Positions 41,930 through 50,934 of a DNA stretch of 64,000 bases are shown piece after piece. Source of the DNA: Ruminococcaceae bacterium UBA3215 (lineage in GTDB: Bacteria > Bacillota > Clostridia > Oscillospirales > Ruminococcaceae); assembly GCA_002363155.1 (NCBI GenBank), contig DEWH01000017.1, forward strand, positions 143,420 through 207,419, given 5' to 3'. Made by a program: the position numbers and the translations under genes. A model generated the notes under the pieces. The model ran no database searches and was not told where the DNA came from. It was given only the letters and a program-made list of their open reading frames with translations. The first letter of the stretch is position 1, and each line of letters begins with the position of its first letter.

Positions 41930-41946
41930 GGTAAATATCATTTACC
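41930..41946. promoter_or_regulatory. operator palindrome 1 of the SPFH gene
   Basis: GGTAAATATCATTTACC: 7-base arms around ATC, just downstream of the predicted transcription start, a position that suits repression. Confidence 0.6.
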
Positions 41947-41954
41947 ACATTTAT

Positions 41955-41983
41955 ATAATACCACAATTTTATTTACCTGTCAA
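41955..41983 (-). promoter_or_regulatory. promoter of the SPFH gene
   Basis: TTGACA, 17 bases, TATTAT on the minus strand. A GGTAAAT half-site lies in the spacer (41971-41977). Confidence 0.82.
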
Positions 41984-42000
41984 TAGCTTTTTTTGCAAAA

Positions 42001-42019
42001 ATGTAAATTTTATTTACAT
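42001..42019. promoter_or_regulatory. operator palindrome 2 of the SPFH gene
   Basis: ATGTAAATTTTATTTACAT: perfect 8-base arms with TTT between them, upstream of the -35. It shares GTAAAT-N3-ATTTAC with operator 1, so one regulator probably binds both. Confidence 0.6.
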
Positions 42020-42027
42020 TATCTTGA

Positions 42028-42128
42028 TTTCCGTATTACGGTATCCGGGTGCAGGGCGTTGCCCTGCCGGGGGACGGGGGCGAGCAGCCCCGGAACCGTC
42101 TGTTAAGACGCGCGAAGGCGCTTCGTCA
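42028..42128. repeat. GC-rich dispersed repeat block
   Basis: It starts TTTCCGTATTACGG, then GGTGCAGGGCGTTGCCCTGCC (stem GCAGGGC/GCCCTGC), a GGGGGACGGGGGCG/CCCCGG segment and GACGCGCGAAGGCGC, the last resembling 54216 in reverse. It fills the space between the SPFH operators and the activase stop codon. Confidence 0.6.
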
Positions 42129-45100
42129 TCAGACCGCCTTATTGTCAAGGATCTCGGAATACCCGTCCTTTACGAGCGCTTCCGGTATCGCGATGGAATC
42201 CTTGTTTCTGATCTTCTTGAGCGCCGCGGTGAGCATCAGCTTTATGCGGTTGATCTGGTTTACCTCGGACGCGCCGGGATCATAGTCAACGGCGATTATG
42301 TTCGACTCGGGATTGCGTCTGCGAAGCTCGCCGATAACGCCCTTGCCGGTAACATGGTTCGGCAGGCAGGCAAAAGGCTGCATACATATAATATTGTTGA
42401 CGCCGCTTTCAAGAAGCTCCAGCATCTCCGCCGACAGGAACCAGCCCTCACCCGCGATATTGCAGGTGGAGACAATGCCGTCAACGAGCTTTCTCATCTC
42501 GCGTATCGGCGTAAATCCGCCGAACTTGGTACCTTTTATTGCCTCTATGAAAGGCTTTTCAAGGCTTTCCAGCAGCGATATCGCCTTGTTGCTGAAGAAG
42601 TATCTCGCACCGGAAACGGTAAGGAACTCCTTGCGGGAATTCGCGTGATCGCAGAAGAAGTAGATGAATCCCATAAGATCGGGAACCACCGCTTCGGCGC
42701 CCTCGGATTCGAGGAAGCGCACCACATCGTTGTTTGCGGCAGGGCTGTACTTTACAAGAATCTCGCCGACCACGCCGACACGGGGCTTTTCGATATCATA
42801 CACCGGCAGATCGCTGAACTCCTGTACCATGCGGCGCAGGTTCTGCTTGTAGCGCGAGAAGCTGATGTGTTCAAGATCCTTCCGGAGATAAGTATTCCAC
42901 TTTTCATAAAGCTTATCCGCGCTTCCTTTCTCGATCTCGTAGGGTCTTACACGGTACAGGCAGCGGCATATCGCGTCGCCGTAAACTACCGCCATAAACG
43001 CTCTTACCGCAAGCGCGGGCGTGATCTTGAATCCGGGCTGCTTCTCAAAACCGTTGAAGTTCAGCGAAAGCAGCGGAGTATCGCCGTAACCGCCGTCCGC
43101 AAGAGCCTTCTTTATCATGCTGATGTAGTTTGTGGCTCTGCAGGCTCCGCCGGTCTGGGTGATGAGCAGCGCAGTCTTCGAGAGATCGTACTTTCCGCTC
43201 TCGAGCGCGTTCATCAGCTGTCCGACAGTAAGTATGGACGGATAGCAGGCATCGTTGTTGACATATTTGAGTCCGGTATCGACTATCTGCTTCGAGTAGT
43301 CTTTCAGCACTACAAAGTCGAATCCCGAATATCTGAATGCCGCTTCGAGCAGCTCGAAGTGATACGGCGCCATCTGGGGCGCAAGTATCGTGTAGCGGCT
43401 CTTCATTTCCTTTGTGAATATGGGCTGGCGCTTGTAGCCGGTATATACCTTGTCCGAAACATAACCGGTGCGCTCGCGCTCTTCCATTACGGAAATGAGC
43501 GAACGGAGCCTTATTCTCGCGGCGCCGAGGTTGTTGACCTCGTCTATTTTCAGCAGCGTGTACATTCTTCCGCTGCCCTGAAGTATCTCCTGCACCTCGT
43601 CGGTAGTGACCGCGTCAAGTCCGCAGCCGAAGCTGTTGAGCTGGACGAGTTCAAGATCCTTTCGGCTTGCGACGAATGCCGCCGCATTATAAAGCCTGTT
43701 GTGGTACATCCACTGATCCACCACGCGTATAGGTCTCGGAAGATCGCCGAGATGCGCTATGCTGTCCTCGGTAAGCACCGCGTAGCCGTAGCCGGTTATC
43801 ATCTCCGGTATGCCGTGGTTTATCTCCGGATCGACATGGTAGGGTCTTCCCGCAAGCACTATGCCCTTCTTGCCCGTTTCTTCGAGAAGCTTCAGTATGC
43901 GCTCGCCCTCTTTATGCACGTCAGCCTTGAACTGCGCGTCCTCGGCGTAAGCTTCGGCAAGTGCCGCTCCGAGTTCTTCTCCGCTTATGCCGAGCGGAGA
44001 AAATTCCTCGACGATACGGCGTGTCATAGCCTTTTTATCGTATATGGGAAGGAACGGGTTCATAAACCGCACGTTCTTGTCACGAAGCGCGGGAACCGAG
44101 TTCTTTATTACTTCGCTGTATGTCGCCACAACGGGGCAGTTATAGTGGTTGTCGCCCTTTCCGCCGTTGTCCATCTCATAAGTAAGCGAGGGATAGAATA
44201 TGAAGTCCGCGCCGTTCTTTAAAAGCCATTCTATATGTCCGTGGGAGAGCTTTGCCGGATAGCATACCGACTCGGAGGGCATCGTCTCGATACCCATATC
44301 GTATATCTCACGGGAGGATTTCGGCGATAGAAGAACACTGTATCCGAGCCCGGTAAGGAAAGTGAACCAGAACGGGTAGTTCTCGTACATTCCGAGAACT
44401 CTCGGAATGCCGACTACGCCGCGCTTTGCTTCCTCTTTCGGTATCGGCTTATAGTGCTCGAACAGGCGCTTGTACTTGAAGTCGTACATATTCGGGAGCG
44501 TGGATTTCCCCGCGCCCGTACCCGCGCCGCGCTCACAGCGGTTATTGGTGATGAAGCGCTTGCCGTCGGAGAACTTGCTTATGGTGAGCAGGCAGTTGTT
44601 TGAGCATCTTCCGCAGCGCGCGGTAGATTTCTGTATCGTGAAGTTCTCCAGCTTTTCAAGCGGCGAAACGGTGGAGCCTGTGCCGTCGTCGCGCTGCATA
44701 GCGACCAGCGCGCTTCCGTATGCGCCCATAAGCCCCGCCTTGTCGGGACGAACTACCTCACGCCCGCAGGTAAGCTCGAATGCGCGGAGAACGGAGGCGT
44801 TCATGAACGTACCGCCCTGGACGATTATCTTCTCGCCCATCTGCTTCGGATCGCGTATCTTTATTACCTTGAACAGCGCGTTCTTTACTACCGAGTAGCT
44901 GAGGCCGGCGGAGATATCCGCAACGGACGCGCCTTCCTTCTGCGCCTGCTTTACGCGGCTGTTCATGAATACCGTGCAGCGGGAGCCGAGATCTACCGGG
45001 TGCTCGGCTTCAAGTCCGATCTGCGCGAACTCACGGCTGGTCATGCCCAGCGCGGCGGCAAAGTTCTCGATAAAAGAGCCGCAGCCGGAAGAGCATGCCT

Positions 45101-46415
45101 CGTTGAGCAGTATGCTCTCGATCTCGCCGTTCTTTACACGCATGCACTTCATATCCTGACCGCCGATATCGAGAATGAACTCGACACCGGGGAGTATCTT
45201 CTCCGCAGCCTTGTAGTGCGCCATAGTCTCGATCTCGCCGTAGTCAACGCCGAGCGCCGCTTTTATAAGGTGTTCGCCGTATCCGGTAGCAGTCGCTTTC
45301 GCGATATATGCGCCCTCCGGCATAAGCGAGTATATTTCTTTAAGTATGCCGATGACCGATTTCAGCGGGTCACCGAGGTTGTTGTTATAGAATGAATAGA
45401 GTATCTCCGCATTCTCGTTGATAAGGCACGCCTTTGTTGTGGTTGAGCCCGCATCTATGCCGAGATAGCACTTGCCCTTGTGCTGCGCGAGATCGGCAGT
45501 GGGAATGACATTCTTTGAATGGCGGTCAAGGAAAGCCTGCTTCTCCTCTTCGCTCTCAAAAAGCGGAGCAAGGCGCTCTACCTCGTGAACGGTAACGCTT
45601 CCGAGGGACGCGATCTTTTCCTTGAGTGCGGCGATATTCACGGTCTTTCTGTTGTCCGCGAGAGCCGCGCCGGTCGCAACGAACAGGTTCGCATCGGGCG
45701 GGAATATCACATCTTCGGGAGCAAGGTTCAGCGTCTCTATAAAGCGCTTTCTCAGCTCGGACAGATAGAACAGCGGTCCGCCGAGGAATGTCACTTTTCC
45801 GCGGATAGGCTTGCCGCAGGCAAGTCCGCTTATGGTCTGGTTTACTACCGACTGGAAGATAGACGCGGCAACGTCCGACTTCTTCGCGCCGTCATTGAGC
45901 AGCGGCTGGATATCGCTCTTTGCGAAAACGCCGCAGCGGGAAGCGATAGGATAGATAGTCTCGTAATCCTTCGCAAGCTCGTTGAGCCCGGTGATATCGG
46001 TATTAAGGAGCGCCGCCATTTGGTCTATGAACGCGCCGGTGCCGCCTGCGCAGGAGCCGTTCATGCGCTGTTCTATGCCTCCGCGCAGATATGTGATCTT
46101 TGCGTCCTCTCCGCCAAGCTCGATAGCAACATCTGTTTCGGGAATGAGCGCTTCGATAGCCACCGCGCCGGCTTCTACCTCCTGAATGAAGGGTATGTCC
46201 AGCCATTTTGCGGCGTTTATACCGCCGGAACCGGTAACGGAAGCGGTTATCTCGGTATCGTCAACCTTTTCAAGTCCGCCGAGAAGCACCTCGGCAAGCG
46301 TCTTTTTTATGTCGGAGTAATGTCTCTGGTAGTTCTTGTAAACAAACTCGTTCTTGTCGTTGATAACGGCTATCTTGACAGTTGTTGAACCTACGTCAAG
46401 TCCGATATGAAGCAT
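42129..46415 (-). CDS. giant acyl-CoA dehydratase activase-related protein
   Basis: 1428 residues. Two ASKHA ATPase domains (about 1-265 and 312-585) start MLHIGLDVGSTTVKIAV and CYLGIDAGSTTTKACLI and have the cluster-ligand regions NGSCAGGTGAFIDQMA and NEACSSGCGSFIENFA, as in HgdC/BadFG activators. Then comes a DUF2229 region (GVVGIPRVLGMYENYPFWF, PSESVCYPAKLSHGHI). The C-terminal part resembles a dehydratase D-component (NNDACYPSILTVGQLMNALE, TQTGGACRATNY, MQPFACLPNHVTGKG). It is a single-polypeptide form found in many clostridia. No separate 2-hydroxyacyl-CoA dehydratase gene is nearby, and the substrate is unknown. AAAGGGTG precedes the ATG. Confidence 0.9.
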   Translation of the reverse strand: MLHIGLDVGSTTVKIAVINDKNEFVYKNYQRHYSDIKKTLAEVLLGGLEKVDDTEITASVTGSGGINAAKWLDIPFIQEVEAGAVAIEALIPETDVAIELGGEDAKITYLRGGIEQRMNGSCAGGTGAFIDQMAALLNTDITGLNELAKDYETIYPIASRCGVFAKSDIQPLLNDGAKKSDVAASIFQSVVNQTISGLACGKPIRGKVTFLGGPLFYLSELRKRFIETLNLAPEDVIFPPDANLFVATGAALADNRKTVNIAALKEKIASLGSVTVHEVERLAPLFESEEEKQAFLDRHSKNVIPTADLAQHKGKCYLGIDAGSTTTKACLINENAEILYSFYNNNLGDPLKSVIGILKEIYSLMPEGAYIAKATATGYGEHLIKAALGVDYGEIETMAHYKAAEKILPGVEFILDIGGQDMKCMRVKNGEIESILLNEACSSGCGSFIENFAAALGMTSREFAQIGLEAEHPVDLGSRCTVFMNSRVKQAQKEGASVADISAGLSYSVVKNALFKVIKIRDPKQMGEKIIVQGGTFMNASVLRAFELTCGREVVRPDKAGLMGAYGSALVAMQRDDGTGSTVSPLEKLENFTIQKSTARCGRCSNNCLLTISKFSDGKRFITNNRCERGAGTGAGKSTLPNMYDFKYKRLFEHYKPIPKEEAKRGVVGIPRVLGMYENYPFWFTFLTGLGYSVLLSPKSSREIYDMGIETMPSESVCYPAKLSHGHIEWLLKNGADFIFYPSLTYEMDNGGKGDNHYNCPVVATYSEVIKNSVPALRDKNVRFMNPFLPIYDKKAMTRRIVEEFSPLGISGEELGAALAEAYAEDAQFKADVHKEGERILKLLEETGKKGIVLAGRPYHVDPEINHGIPEMITGYGYAVLTEDSIAHLGDLPRPIRVVDQWMYHNRLYNAAAFVASRKDLELVQLNSFGCGLDAVTTDEVQEILQGSGRMYTLLKIDEVNNLGAARIRLRSLISVMEERERTGYVSDKVYTGYKRQPIFTKEMKSRYTILAPQMAPYHFELLEAAFRYSGFDFVVLKDYSKQIVDTGLKYVNNDACYPSILTVGQLMNALESGKYDLSKTALLITQTGGACRATNYISMIKKALADGGYGDTPLLSLNFNGFEKQPGFKITPALAVRAFMAVVYGDAICRCLYRVRPYEIEKGSADKLYEKWNTYLRKDLEHISFSRYKQNLRRMVQEFSDLPVYDIEKPRVGVVGEILVKYSPAANNDVVRFLESEGAEAVVPDLMGFIYFFCDHANSRKEFLTVSGARYFFSNKAISLLESLEKPFIEAIKGTKFGGFTPIREMRKLVDGIVSTCNIAGEGWFLSAEMLELLESGVNNIICMQPFACLPNHVTGKGVIGELRRRNPESNIIAVDYDPGASEVNQINRIKLMLTAALKKIRNKDSIAIPEALVKDGYSEILDNKAV

Positions 46416-46635
46416 AAATTATCACCCTTTATAAGATATGCGGCAATGCGCCGCTTATATATACTATTATAATTCGCATGAAAATAATTACCCTTTGCAA
46501 GGTAATATAGATTATATTATACACTATTATTTCAATTTTTGCAATGCTTTTCGACACTTTTCCATAAAATTTTCTTTTTGATCGTCAGTTTTTCACGGAA
46601 ACGGAAATATTGACCGGGACGGCATATCTGCTTTG

Positions 46636-46664
46636 TTGCAGCTGCCCCAAAAACGATGTATAAT
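46636..46664 (+). promoter_or_regulatory. promoter of the ECF sigma gene
   Basis: TTGCAG, 17 bases, TATAAT, about 115 bases before the ATG at 46779. The long leader is unexplained. Confidence 0.7.
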
Positions 46665-46778
46665 ATTGTTCAAATTGATGAAATCAAAAAATTTTTTCGG
46701 AAAATGACAGGTTTGGCGAACTTGCAGGGTGTTATAAGTGAAAGGTCCTTTCAGCAGAAAGAGGGAGGTGAGATACGA

Positions 46779-47288
46779 ATGACTGACAGCGAATTAGAGC
46801 ATTATGTCAGGCTCTACCGGCGGAATGTATTTGCCGCCGCGCTCTGTCTGGTACGCAATGAGTACGATGCAGATGATATTACGCAGGAGGCGTTTATGCG
46901 GCTATACAAGTACGGCGGAACTTTCAATGACGATGAACATGTAAAGGCATGGCTGATAAGATGTGCCGTTAATCGCGGAAAAACCCTGCTCGGCTCACGC
47001 TGGCGCAAATTTGCTCAGCCGCTTGAATCAGCTGCGGAGCTGATACATACCGACAGCTATAACGATGACAGCACAATTCTGCGGTTGATAGGAAAGCTGA
47101 ACAAGAATAATCGTATCACACTTCATATGTATTACTATGAAGGTTACAGGGCAGAACAAATTGCAGACATATTAGGTATAAGCACTAACGCCGTCATATC
47201 ACGGCTCAGCCGGGCGCGGCAGCAGTTAAAAAAGCTTATTACCGATGAAAGGAATGACGATGATGGATTACAAAGAACTGTTCGATAA
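46779..47288 (+). CDS. ECF-type RNA polymerase sigma factor
   Basis: 169 residues from ATG 46779 (GGGAGGTG 8 bases upstream; earlier in-frame ATGs lack one). Region 2: YVRLYRRNVFAAALCLVRN then DADDITQEAFMRLYKY and HVKAWLIRCAVNRGKTLL. Region 4 helix-turn-helix: YEGYRAEQIADILGISTNAVISRLSRARQQLKKL. The next gene starts 29 bases before its stop and encodes a membrane protein of anti-sigma layout, so the two form a likely sigma/anti-sigma pair. Confidence 0.92.
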   Translation: MTDSELEHYVRLYRRNVFAAALCLVRNEYDADDITQEAFMRLYKYGGTFNDDEHVKAWLIRCAVNRGKTLLGSRWRKFAQPLESAAELIHTDSYNDDSTILRLIGKLNKNNRITLHMYYYEGYRAEQIADILGISTNAVISRLSRARQQLKKLITDERNDDDGLQRTVR

Positions 47289-48393
47289 TGTTATGTACGA
47301 AAAATATGATACAACTCCTCTTTCCGACGACAATGCATTTATTCAAGGTATTAAAGAAAGGGCGAGTAGTATGGAAAAGAAAAAGATAAGATCAAAGAAG
47401 CCGGCTGTTATTGCGATTTCGATAGCGGCTGCGGCTGCGCTGACGGTTTCTGCGGGGGCAGCGCTGAATTGGGATATTGCTTCACTGTTTCAGAGCAATA
47501 ATTCAGTCGAACGTGAGAAACGTGAACAGATAGTTGATGAGATCGACAAGGAGTACAATGTCGTTAAGAATACAGATGCTGTCATAGACAGCGCTGACTC
47601 CGCAAGGGAATATGAGCTGCTCAGCGAAATTTCACATAATGTCGATAAGACCGTGACTTATGACAACTATCTGATACACATCAGCGGTTACTCATGCGAC
47701 GGAAGTCACGTCGAGGTACTGTATGACCTCACATACAAGAACGGGTTCGATGAGATCAAAAGCAAGATAGAACAAGACGATCACAGGGACTTTAATCCGT
47801 TCCGCCTTTGGCTGTCTGATGAAAACAGCGACGCTCTGACTACCGGCGCAAACGGTGGTCCGACTATCGACTACAATGATTACGGAGATAATATTCCGTT
47901 TTCGTGTGAATTTAATCTGAGAAAACCCGTTACCTCTGAAAAAGCTGTTCTCTCGTTCTTTGATGACAGAAAGAATACGGACGCATCTCCGTATGATATT
48001 AAAGATGCCGTTGCTTCATTTGAGATCGATCTTACAGTTCCGGGAATGAAATCCTTGGATATAGACACGAATATAAATGAAACGCTCAATAAAGGCAAGA
48101 GTGTAAATATAAGTAATATAACTGTCTCAACTTTCGGAGTAACAGCGTACTGCGTTATTGATGATAATGATATTGATATCTTTACCGAGCTGGGACAAAT
48201 GCCGATATACATCACCTATAACAATGGAACTACAGTTGATGTTTCCGGCTACGGCAGCGGAGCCGGCGGAAATACTATACCGCGTGATGACGGATCTTTT
48301 GATCTTATTGTCGATATATCCTCCGGCGGTACGGTTATCGATGTTGACAACATCAAAGCAGTACAGATATATGATGATATTATCGAATTGTAG
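47260..48393 (+). CDS. membrane anti-sigma-like protein (DUF4179 type)
   Basis: 377 residues from ATG 47260, with AAAGGA upstream; the start lies inside the end of the sigma gene. About 45 cytoplasmic residues (MDYKELFDNVMYEKYDTTPLS) come before a membrane helix (VIAISIAAAAALTVSAGAAL), and the remaining ~310 residues should be outside. The layout and position after an ECF sigma gene match clostridial DUF4179-type anti-sigma proteins. The outside part has no motif I can name. How it is released is not evident. Confidence 0.8.
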   Translation: MMDYKELFDNVMYEKYDTTPLSDDNAFIQGIKERASSMEKKKIRSKKPAVIAISIAAAAALTVSAGAALNWDIASLFQSNNSVEREKREQIVDEIDKEYNVVKNTDAVIDSADSAREYELLSEISHNVDKTVTYDNYLIHISGYSCDGSHVEVLYDLTYKNGFDEIKSKIEQDDHRDFNPFRLWLSDENSDALTTGANGGPTIDYNDYGDNIPFSCEFNLRKPVTSEKAVLSFFDDRKNTDASPYDIKDAVASFEIDLTVPGMKSLDIDTNINETLNKGKSVNISNITVSTFGVTAYCVIDDNDIDIFTELGQMPIYITYNNGTTVDVSGYGSGAGGNTIPRDDGSFDLIVDISSGGTVIDVDNIKAVQIYDDIIEL

Positions 48394-48473
48394 TATTATA
48401 TCATTGCTTTCGTGTCTGTTTATCGGCTCGGTTTTGAGCGCGACTGCGGGCAACAACATTCTTCGGCTATTAT

Positions 48474-48503
48474 AAGCTCCCCGATACATTATCCGGGGAG
48501 CTT
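48474..48503 (+). terminator. terminator of the sigma/anti-sigma pair
   Basis: AAGCTCCCCG pairs with CGGGGAGCTT around a 10-base loop, followed by CTTTATGT. It is about 80 bases past the stop codon. The T-tract is modest. Confidence 0.7.
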
Positions 48504-48564
48504 CTTTATGTCAGCAAAAGTCAAAATGCACAATAAGCGCCGGAAAAATCCTGCAATATTTGTA

Positions 48565-48597
48565 CACATAGTACCTTGCAAAACAATGTACTATGTG
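48565..48597. promoter_or_regulatory. PadR operator: 10-base inverted repeat over the promoter
   Basis: CACATAGTAC and GTACTATGTG form perfect arms 13 bases apart, covering the -35 and spacer of the padR promoter. Nearby TACCTTGCA (48619-48627) and TACCTTGTA (48636-48644) repeat the GTACCTTGCA at 48571-48580. This is likely the autoregulatory site of the encoded PadR protein. Confidence 0.65.
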
Positions 48598-48604
48598 GTA
48601 TAAT
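48576..48604 (+). promoter_or_regulatory. promoter of padR-DUF1700-DUF4097
   Basis: TTGCAA, 17 bases, TATAAT, overlapping the inverted repeat above. Confidence 0.8.
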
Positions 48605-48668
48605 CTAAACATACAAGATACCTTGCATCACAAAGTACCTTGTAAATACCAAAGAGAGGAAGCAGACA

Positions 48669-48992
48669 ATGCAGACACAGCTTAAACGAGGGACTCTCGA
48701 AATGTGCGTGCTTTCAATACTGTGCCGCGGAGACAGATACGGCTATGAGCTTGTGAATATCATCTCGGACTGTATGCACATAACCGAGGGAACGATATAT
48801 CCGCTGATGAAGCGGCTGAAGGACGCCGGAAGCATAGATTCCTACATAGTGGAATCCCAGGAAGGTCCGCCGCGCAAATACTACAATATCACCGACAGCG
48901 GACGGGTGATACAGAAACAACAGGAAGAGGAATGGCGGACATTCTCCGCCGCAATTAACAGACTGCTTGACGGGGAGGAACACAGACAATGA
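48669..48992 (+). CDS. PadR family transcriptional regulator
   Basis: 107 residues, short (type 2) PadR. The winged helix covers most of it: QLKRGTLEMCVLSILCRGDRYGYELV, ITEGTIYPLMKRLKDAGSI and PPRKYYNITDSGR. It is followed by a DUF1700 gene (ATGA overlap) and a DUF4097 gene, a set common in Firmicutes and thought to handle envelope stress or antimicrobial exposure. It probably represses its own operon through the inverted repeat over the promoter. Confidence 0.93.
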   Translation: MQTQLKRGTLEMCVLSILCRGDRYGYELVNIISDCMHITEGTIYPLMKRLKDAGSIDSYIVESQEGPPRKYYNITDSGRVIQKQQEEEWRTFSAAINRLLDGEEHRQ

Positions 48993-49753
48993 TCTGCACC
49001 ACAAAATCCGAATTTATGACAGGGCTCCGTATCGCCCTCGAAAATAACAATGTTACGGATACTCGCGATATACTTACCGACTTCCGCCAGCACTTCGAAG
49101 ACGGAGAAGCTGCCGGAGAAACAGAAGCCGAGGTTTGCAGAAAGCTCGGTGACATCGACGAGATAATCAAACAGTACATATCCGGGGATATGACGGAAAA
49201 CACGGCATCTGAACAGACCGCAAACGCACAGCAATATACTGGAAATGCACAGACCGCCGCTCCCGAAGCTTCAGGCTTCGGTGCCGATTCACAGTACAGC
49301 GCTCCGCCGCCTCCGCAGTACGGAAATGTACAGCAAGCTGCACCCCAGCCCGCCGGATTCCAGCCCAGCGCCGGAAAGATAGTCGGTATCCTCTGTCTCG
49401 ATCTTTTCATCTATTCGTGGGCATTGCCGGCACTCGCAAGCCTTATAATCTCGCTTATGGGAGTTACGATATCATTCGCGGCATCGGGTCTCGGAATATT
49501 CTTAGCCGGGATCCTCTCCTGCTTCGTCAATATAAGCGGAGTGATTTCGACAGGATTCGCGCCCCTGAGCCTGATATTCCTCGGAATAATGTTCATGGCG
49601 TTCGGCGGAATGCTCGTGATAGCGTCCATAGGCTCGGTAAAGGGCTTCATAAACATAATAATCGCAATAATCAACCACCATGCAAAGATCTTCGCAGGAC
49701 ATAAAGTCCTCAACAAGATCGGAAAGAAGAACAGGGAGGTACAGGCACAATGA
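48989..49753 (+). CDS. DUF1700 (HAAS-domain) membrane protein
   Basis: 254 residues. The N-terminal ~70 residues are the HAAS/DUF1700 domain (SEFMTGLRIALENNNVTDTRDILTDFRQHFEDG, KLGDIDEIIKQY). A Gln/Pro/Ala-rich linker leads to three or four membrane helices from about residue 135 (LCLDLFIYSWALPALASLIISLMG, FISAG-like turn, GMLVIASIGSVKGFI). Its start overlaps the padR stop and its stop overlaps the next start, both as ATGA. HAAS domains bind PadR partners in some systems, so it may modulate the regulator. Confidence 0.85.
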   Translation: MICTTKSEFMTGLRIALENNNVTDTRDILTDFRQHFEDGEAAGETEAEVCRKLGDIDEIIKQYISGDMTENTASEQTANAQQYTGNAQTAAPEASGFGADSQYSAPPPPQYGNVQQAAPQPAGFQPSAGKIVGILCLDLFIYSWALPALASLIISLMGVTISFAASGLGIFLAGILSCFVNISGVISTGFAPLSLIFLGIMFMAFGGMLVIASIGSVKGFINIIIAIINHHAKIFAGHKVLNKIGKKNREVQAQ

Positions 49754-50817
49754 GCAGATCGGGAAAATGGCTTCTGATATTCGGCATCATCGCTATCGTG
49801 AGCGCGGTAGCATTCGGATTCACCGTAGCGGCATTCGGCGTTACAGACGGCAACTACAACATAAATATTCCGGGAACGGGAATTAAGGTCATCGACGGAA
49901 TTTCAATAGGAGGAATACCCATGGGAAATGCGGAAATACTTTTCAGAGAAGGACAGACAAACGTAAGATACGATTTCGAGCAGTACAAGGAATACACCGG
50001 AAGCTTCGACGCTGCCGACTTCACCGACATAAAGCTCTCGCTGGCAAGCTGCAAGGCTAACGTTATCTGCACAGATACAGACAAAGTGGATATCGTCTAT
50101 AAAACCGGCAGCAGGGCTGTGAATTTCACGGCGGAGCTGAATAACGGCGTGCTTGCTTTAGAGGAAAAAATGAACGTGGGCTGGTCATTGTTCGGCTCGG
50201 CAAAGAGCTCCGAGCTTACGCTTACGATACCCGAAACACTTTACAACTCGCTGGACATCAACCTTGCGTCCGGAAAGGTTTATTCGCAGAAGATCAAAGC
50301 CGACGATTTCAGAGCAAATGTGGCAAGCGGTTCCGTGGAACTCGGTATCGCGGCAGAAGATATAGATATAAACATAGCTTCCGGCAGCACTCTGCTCACA
50401 AACTGCGGAGAAGACAAAGCAGACAAGATCACGATACAGGTAGCATCGGGAAAAGTCGAGCTCAACGGTTACGGCGCAGAAAAGACTGCCGCAAACATCG
50501 CAAGCGGCTCCGTACTTCTGAACGGCATCTCCGGAAAGGTAAACGGAGAACTTGCTTCCGGCAAGCTCACAATGGTATATTCCGAGTGGAACGACGATCT
50601 CGATATACAGCTTCTCAGCGGCACCGCCGATGTGACCCTGCCGGCAGGTTCCGGCGCCAATGCTTCTCTCAAGCGTCTCTCCGGCAGCATGAGCATTGAC
50701 CTTGACGGCAATTCCCAGAAGCTGAACAGCACGATCTCCGGCGTAACCGTCGGCGGCAGCAATGTTCACAATATCAACGGCGATGTCGCAAGCGGCAGCA
50801 TCAGGATACACAACTGA
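49750..50817 (+). CDS. DUF4097 beta-helix surface protein
   Basis: 355 residues. One N-terminal membrane helix (about 5-30, WLLIFGIIAIVSAVAFGFTVAAF) anchors a repeated beta-helix: SLDINLASGKVYSQK, VNVASGSVELG, IDINIASGSTLLT, IQVASGKVELNG, ANIASGSVLLNG and GELASGKLTMVY, the ASGK/ASGS turns characteristic of DUF4097. It is the last gene of the padR operon and follows a tight ATGA overlap. The exact function in the family is unknown; it is presumed an outside scaffold or sensor. Confidence 0.9.
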   Translation: MSRSGKWLLIFGIIAIVSAVAFGFTVAAFGVTDGNYNINIPGTGIKVIDGISIGGIPMGNAEILFREGQTNVRYDFEQYKEYTGSFDAADFTDIKLSLASCKANVICTDTDKVDIVYKTGSRAVNFTAELNNGVLALEEKMNVGWSLFGSAKSSELTLTIPETLYNSLDINLASGKVYSQKIKADDFRANVASGSVELGIAAEDIDINIASGSTLLTNCGEDKADKITIQVASGKVELNGYGAEKTAANIASGSVLLNGISGKVNGELASGKLTMVYSEWNDDLDIQLLSGTADVTLPAGSGANASLKRLSGSMSIDLDGNSQKLNSTISGVTVGGSNVHNINGDVASGSIRIHN

Positions 50818-50822
50818 CAGAA

Positions 50823-50851
50823 GAAAACCTCCCATGATCCGGGAGGTTTTT
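50823..50851 (+). terminator. terminator of the padR operon
   Basis: AAAACCTCCC pairs with GGGAGGTTTT around a 7-base loop, ending in TTTTTCTT. The T-tract abuts the next gene's -35. Confidence 0.9.
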
Positions 50852-50880
50852 CTTGACATATCATCATTTATAAAGTATAA
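50852..50880 (+). promoter_or_regulatory. promoter of the secreted Ig-like protein gene
   Basis: TTGACA, 17 bases, TATAAT. The -35 begins at the base after the terminator T-tract. Confidence 0.88.
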
Positions 50881-50934
50881 TAGTAATGTGATAATGCAGC
50901 AGAGCTGCAAAACAAAGACAGGGGGTATTAAGAA

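Noticed and set aside
41916..44222. 768-codon open frame antisense to the dehydratase activase
   Set aside because: Covers the SPFH promoter and a repeat block as well as the activase gene; translation has no coherent domain.
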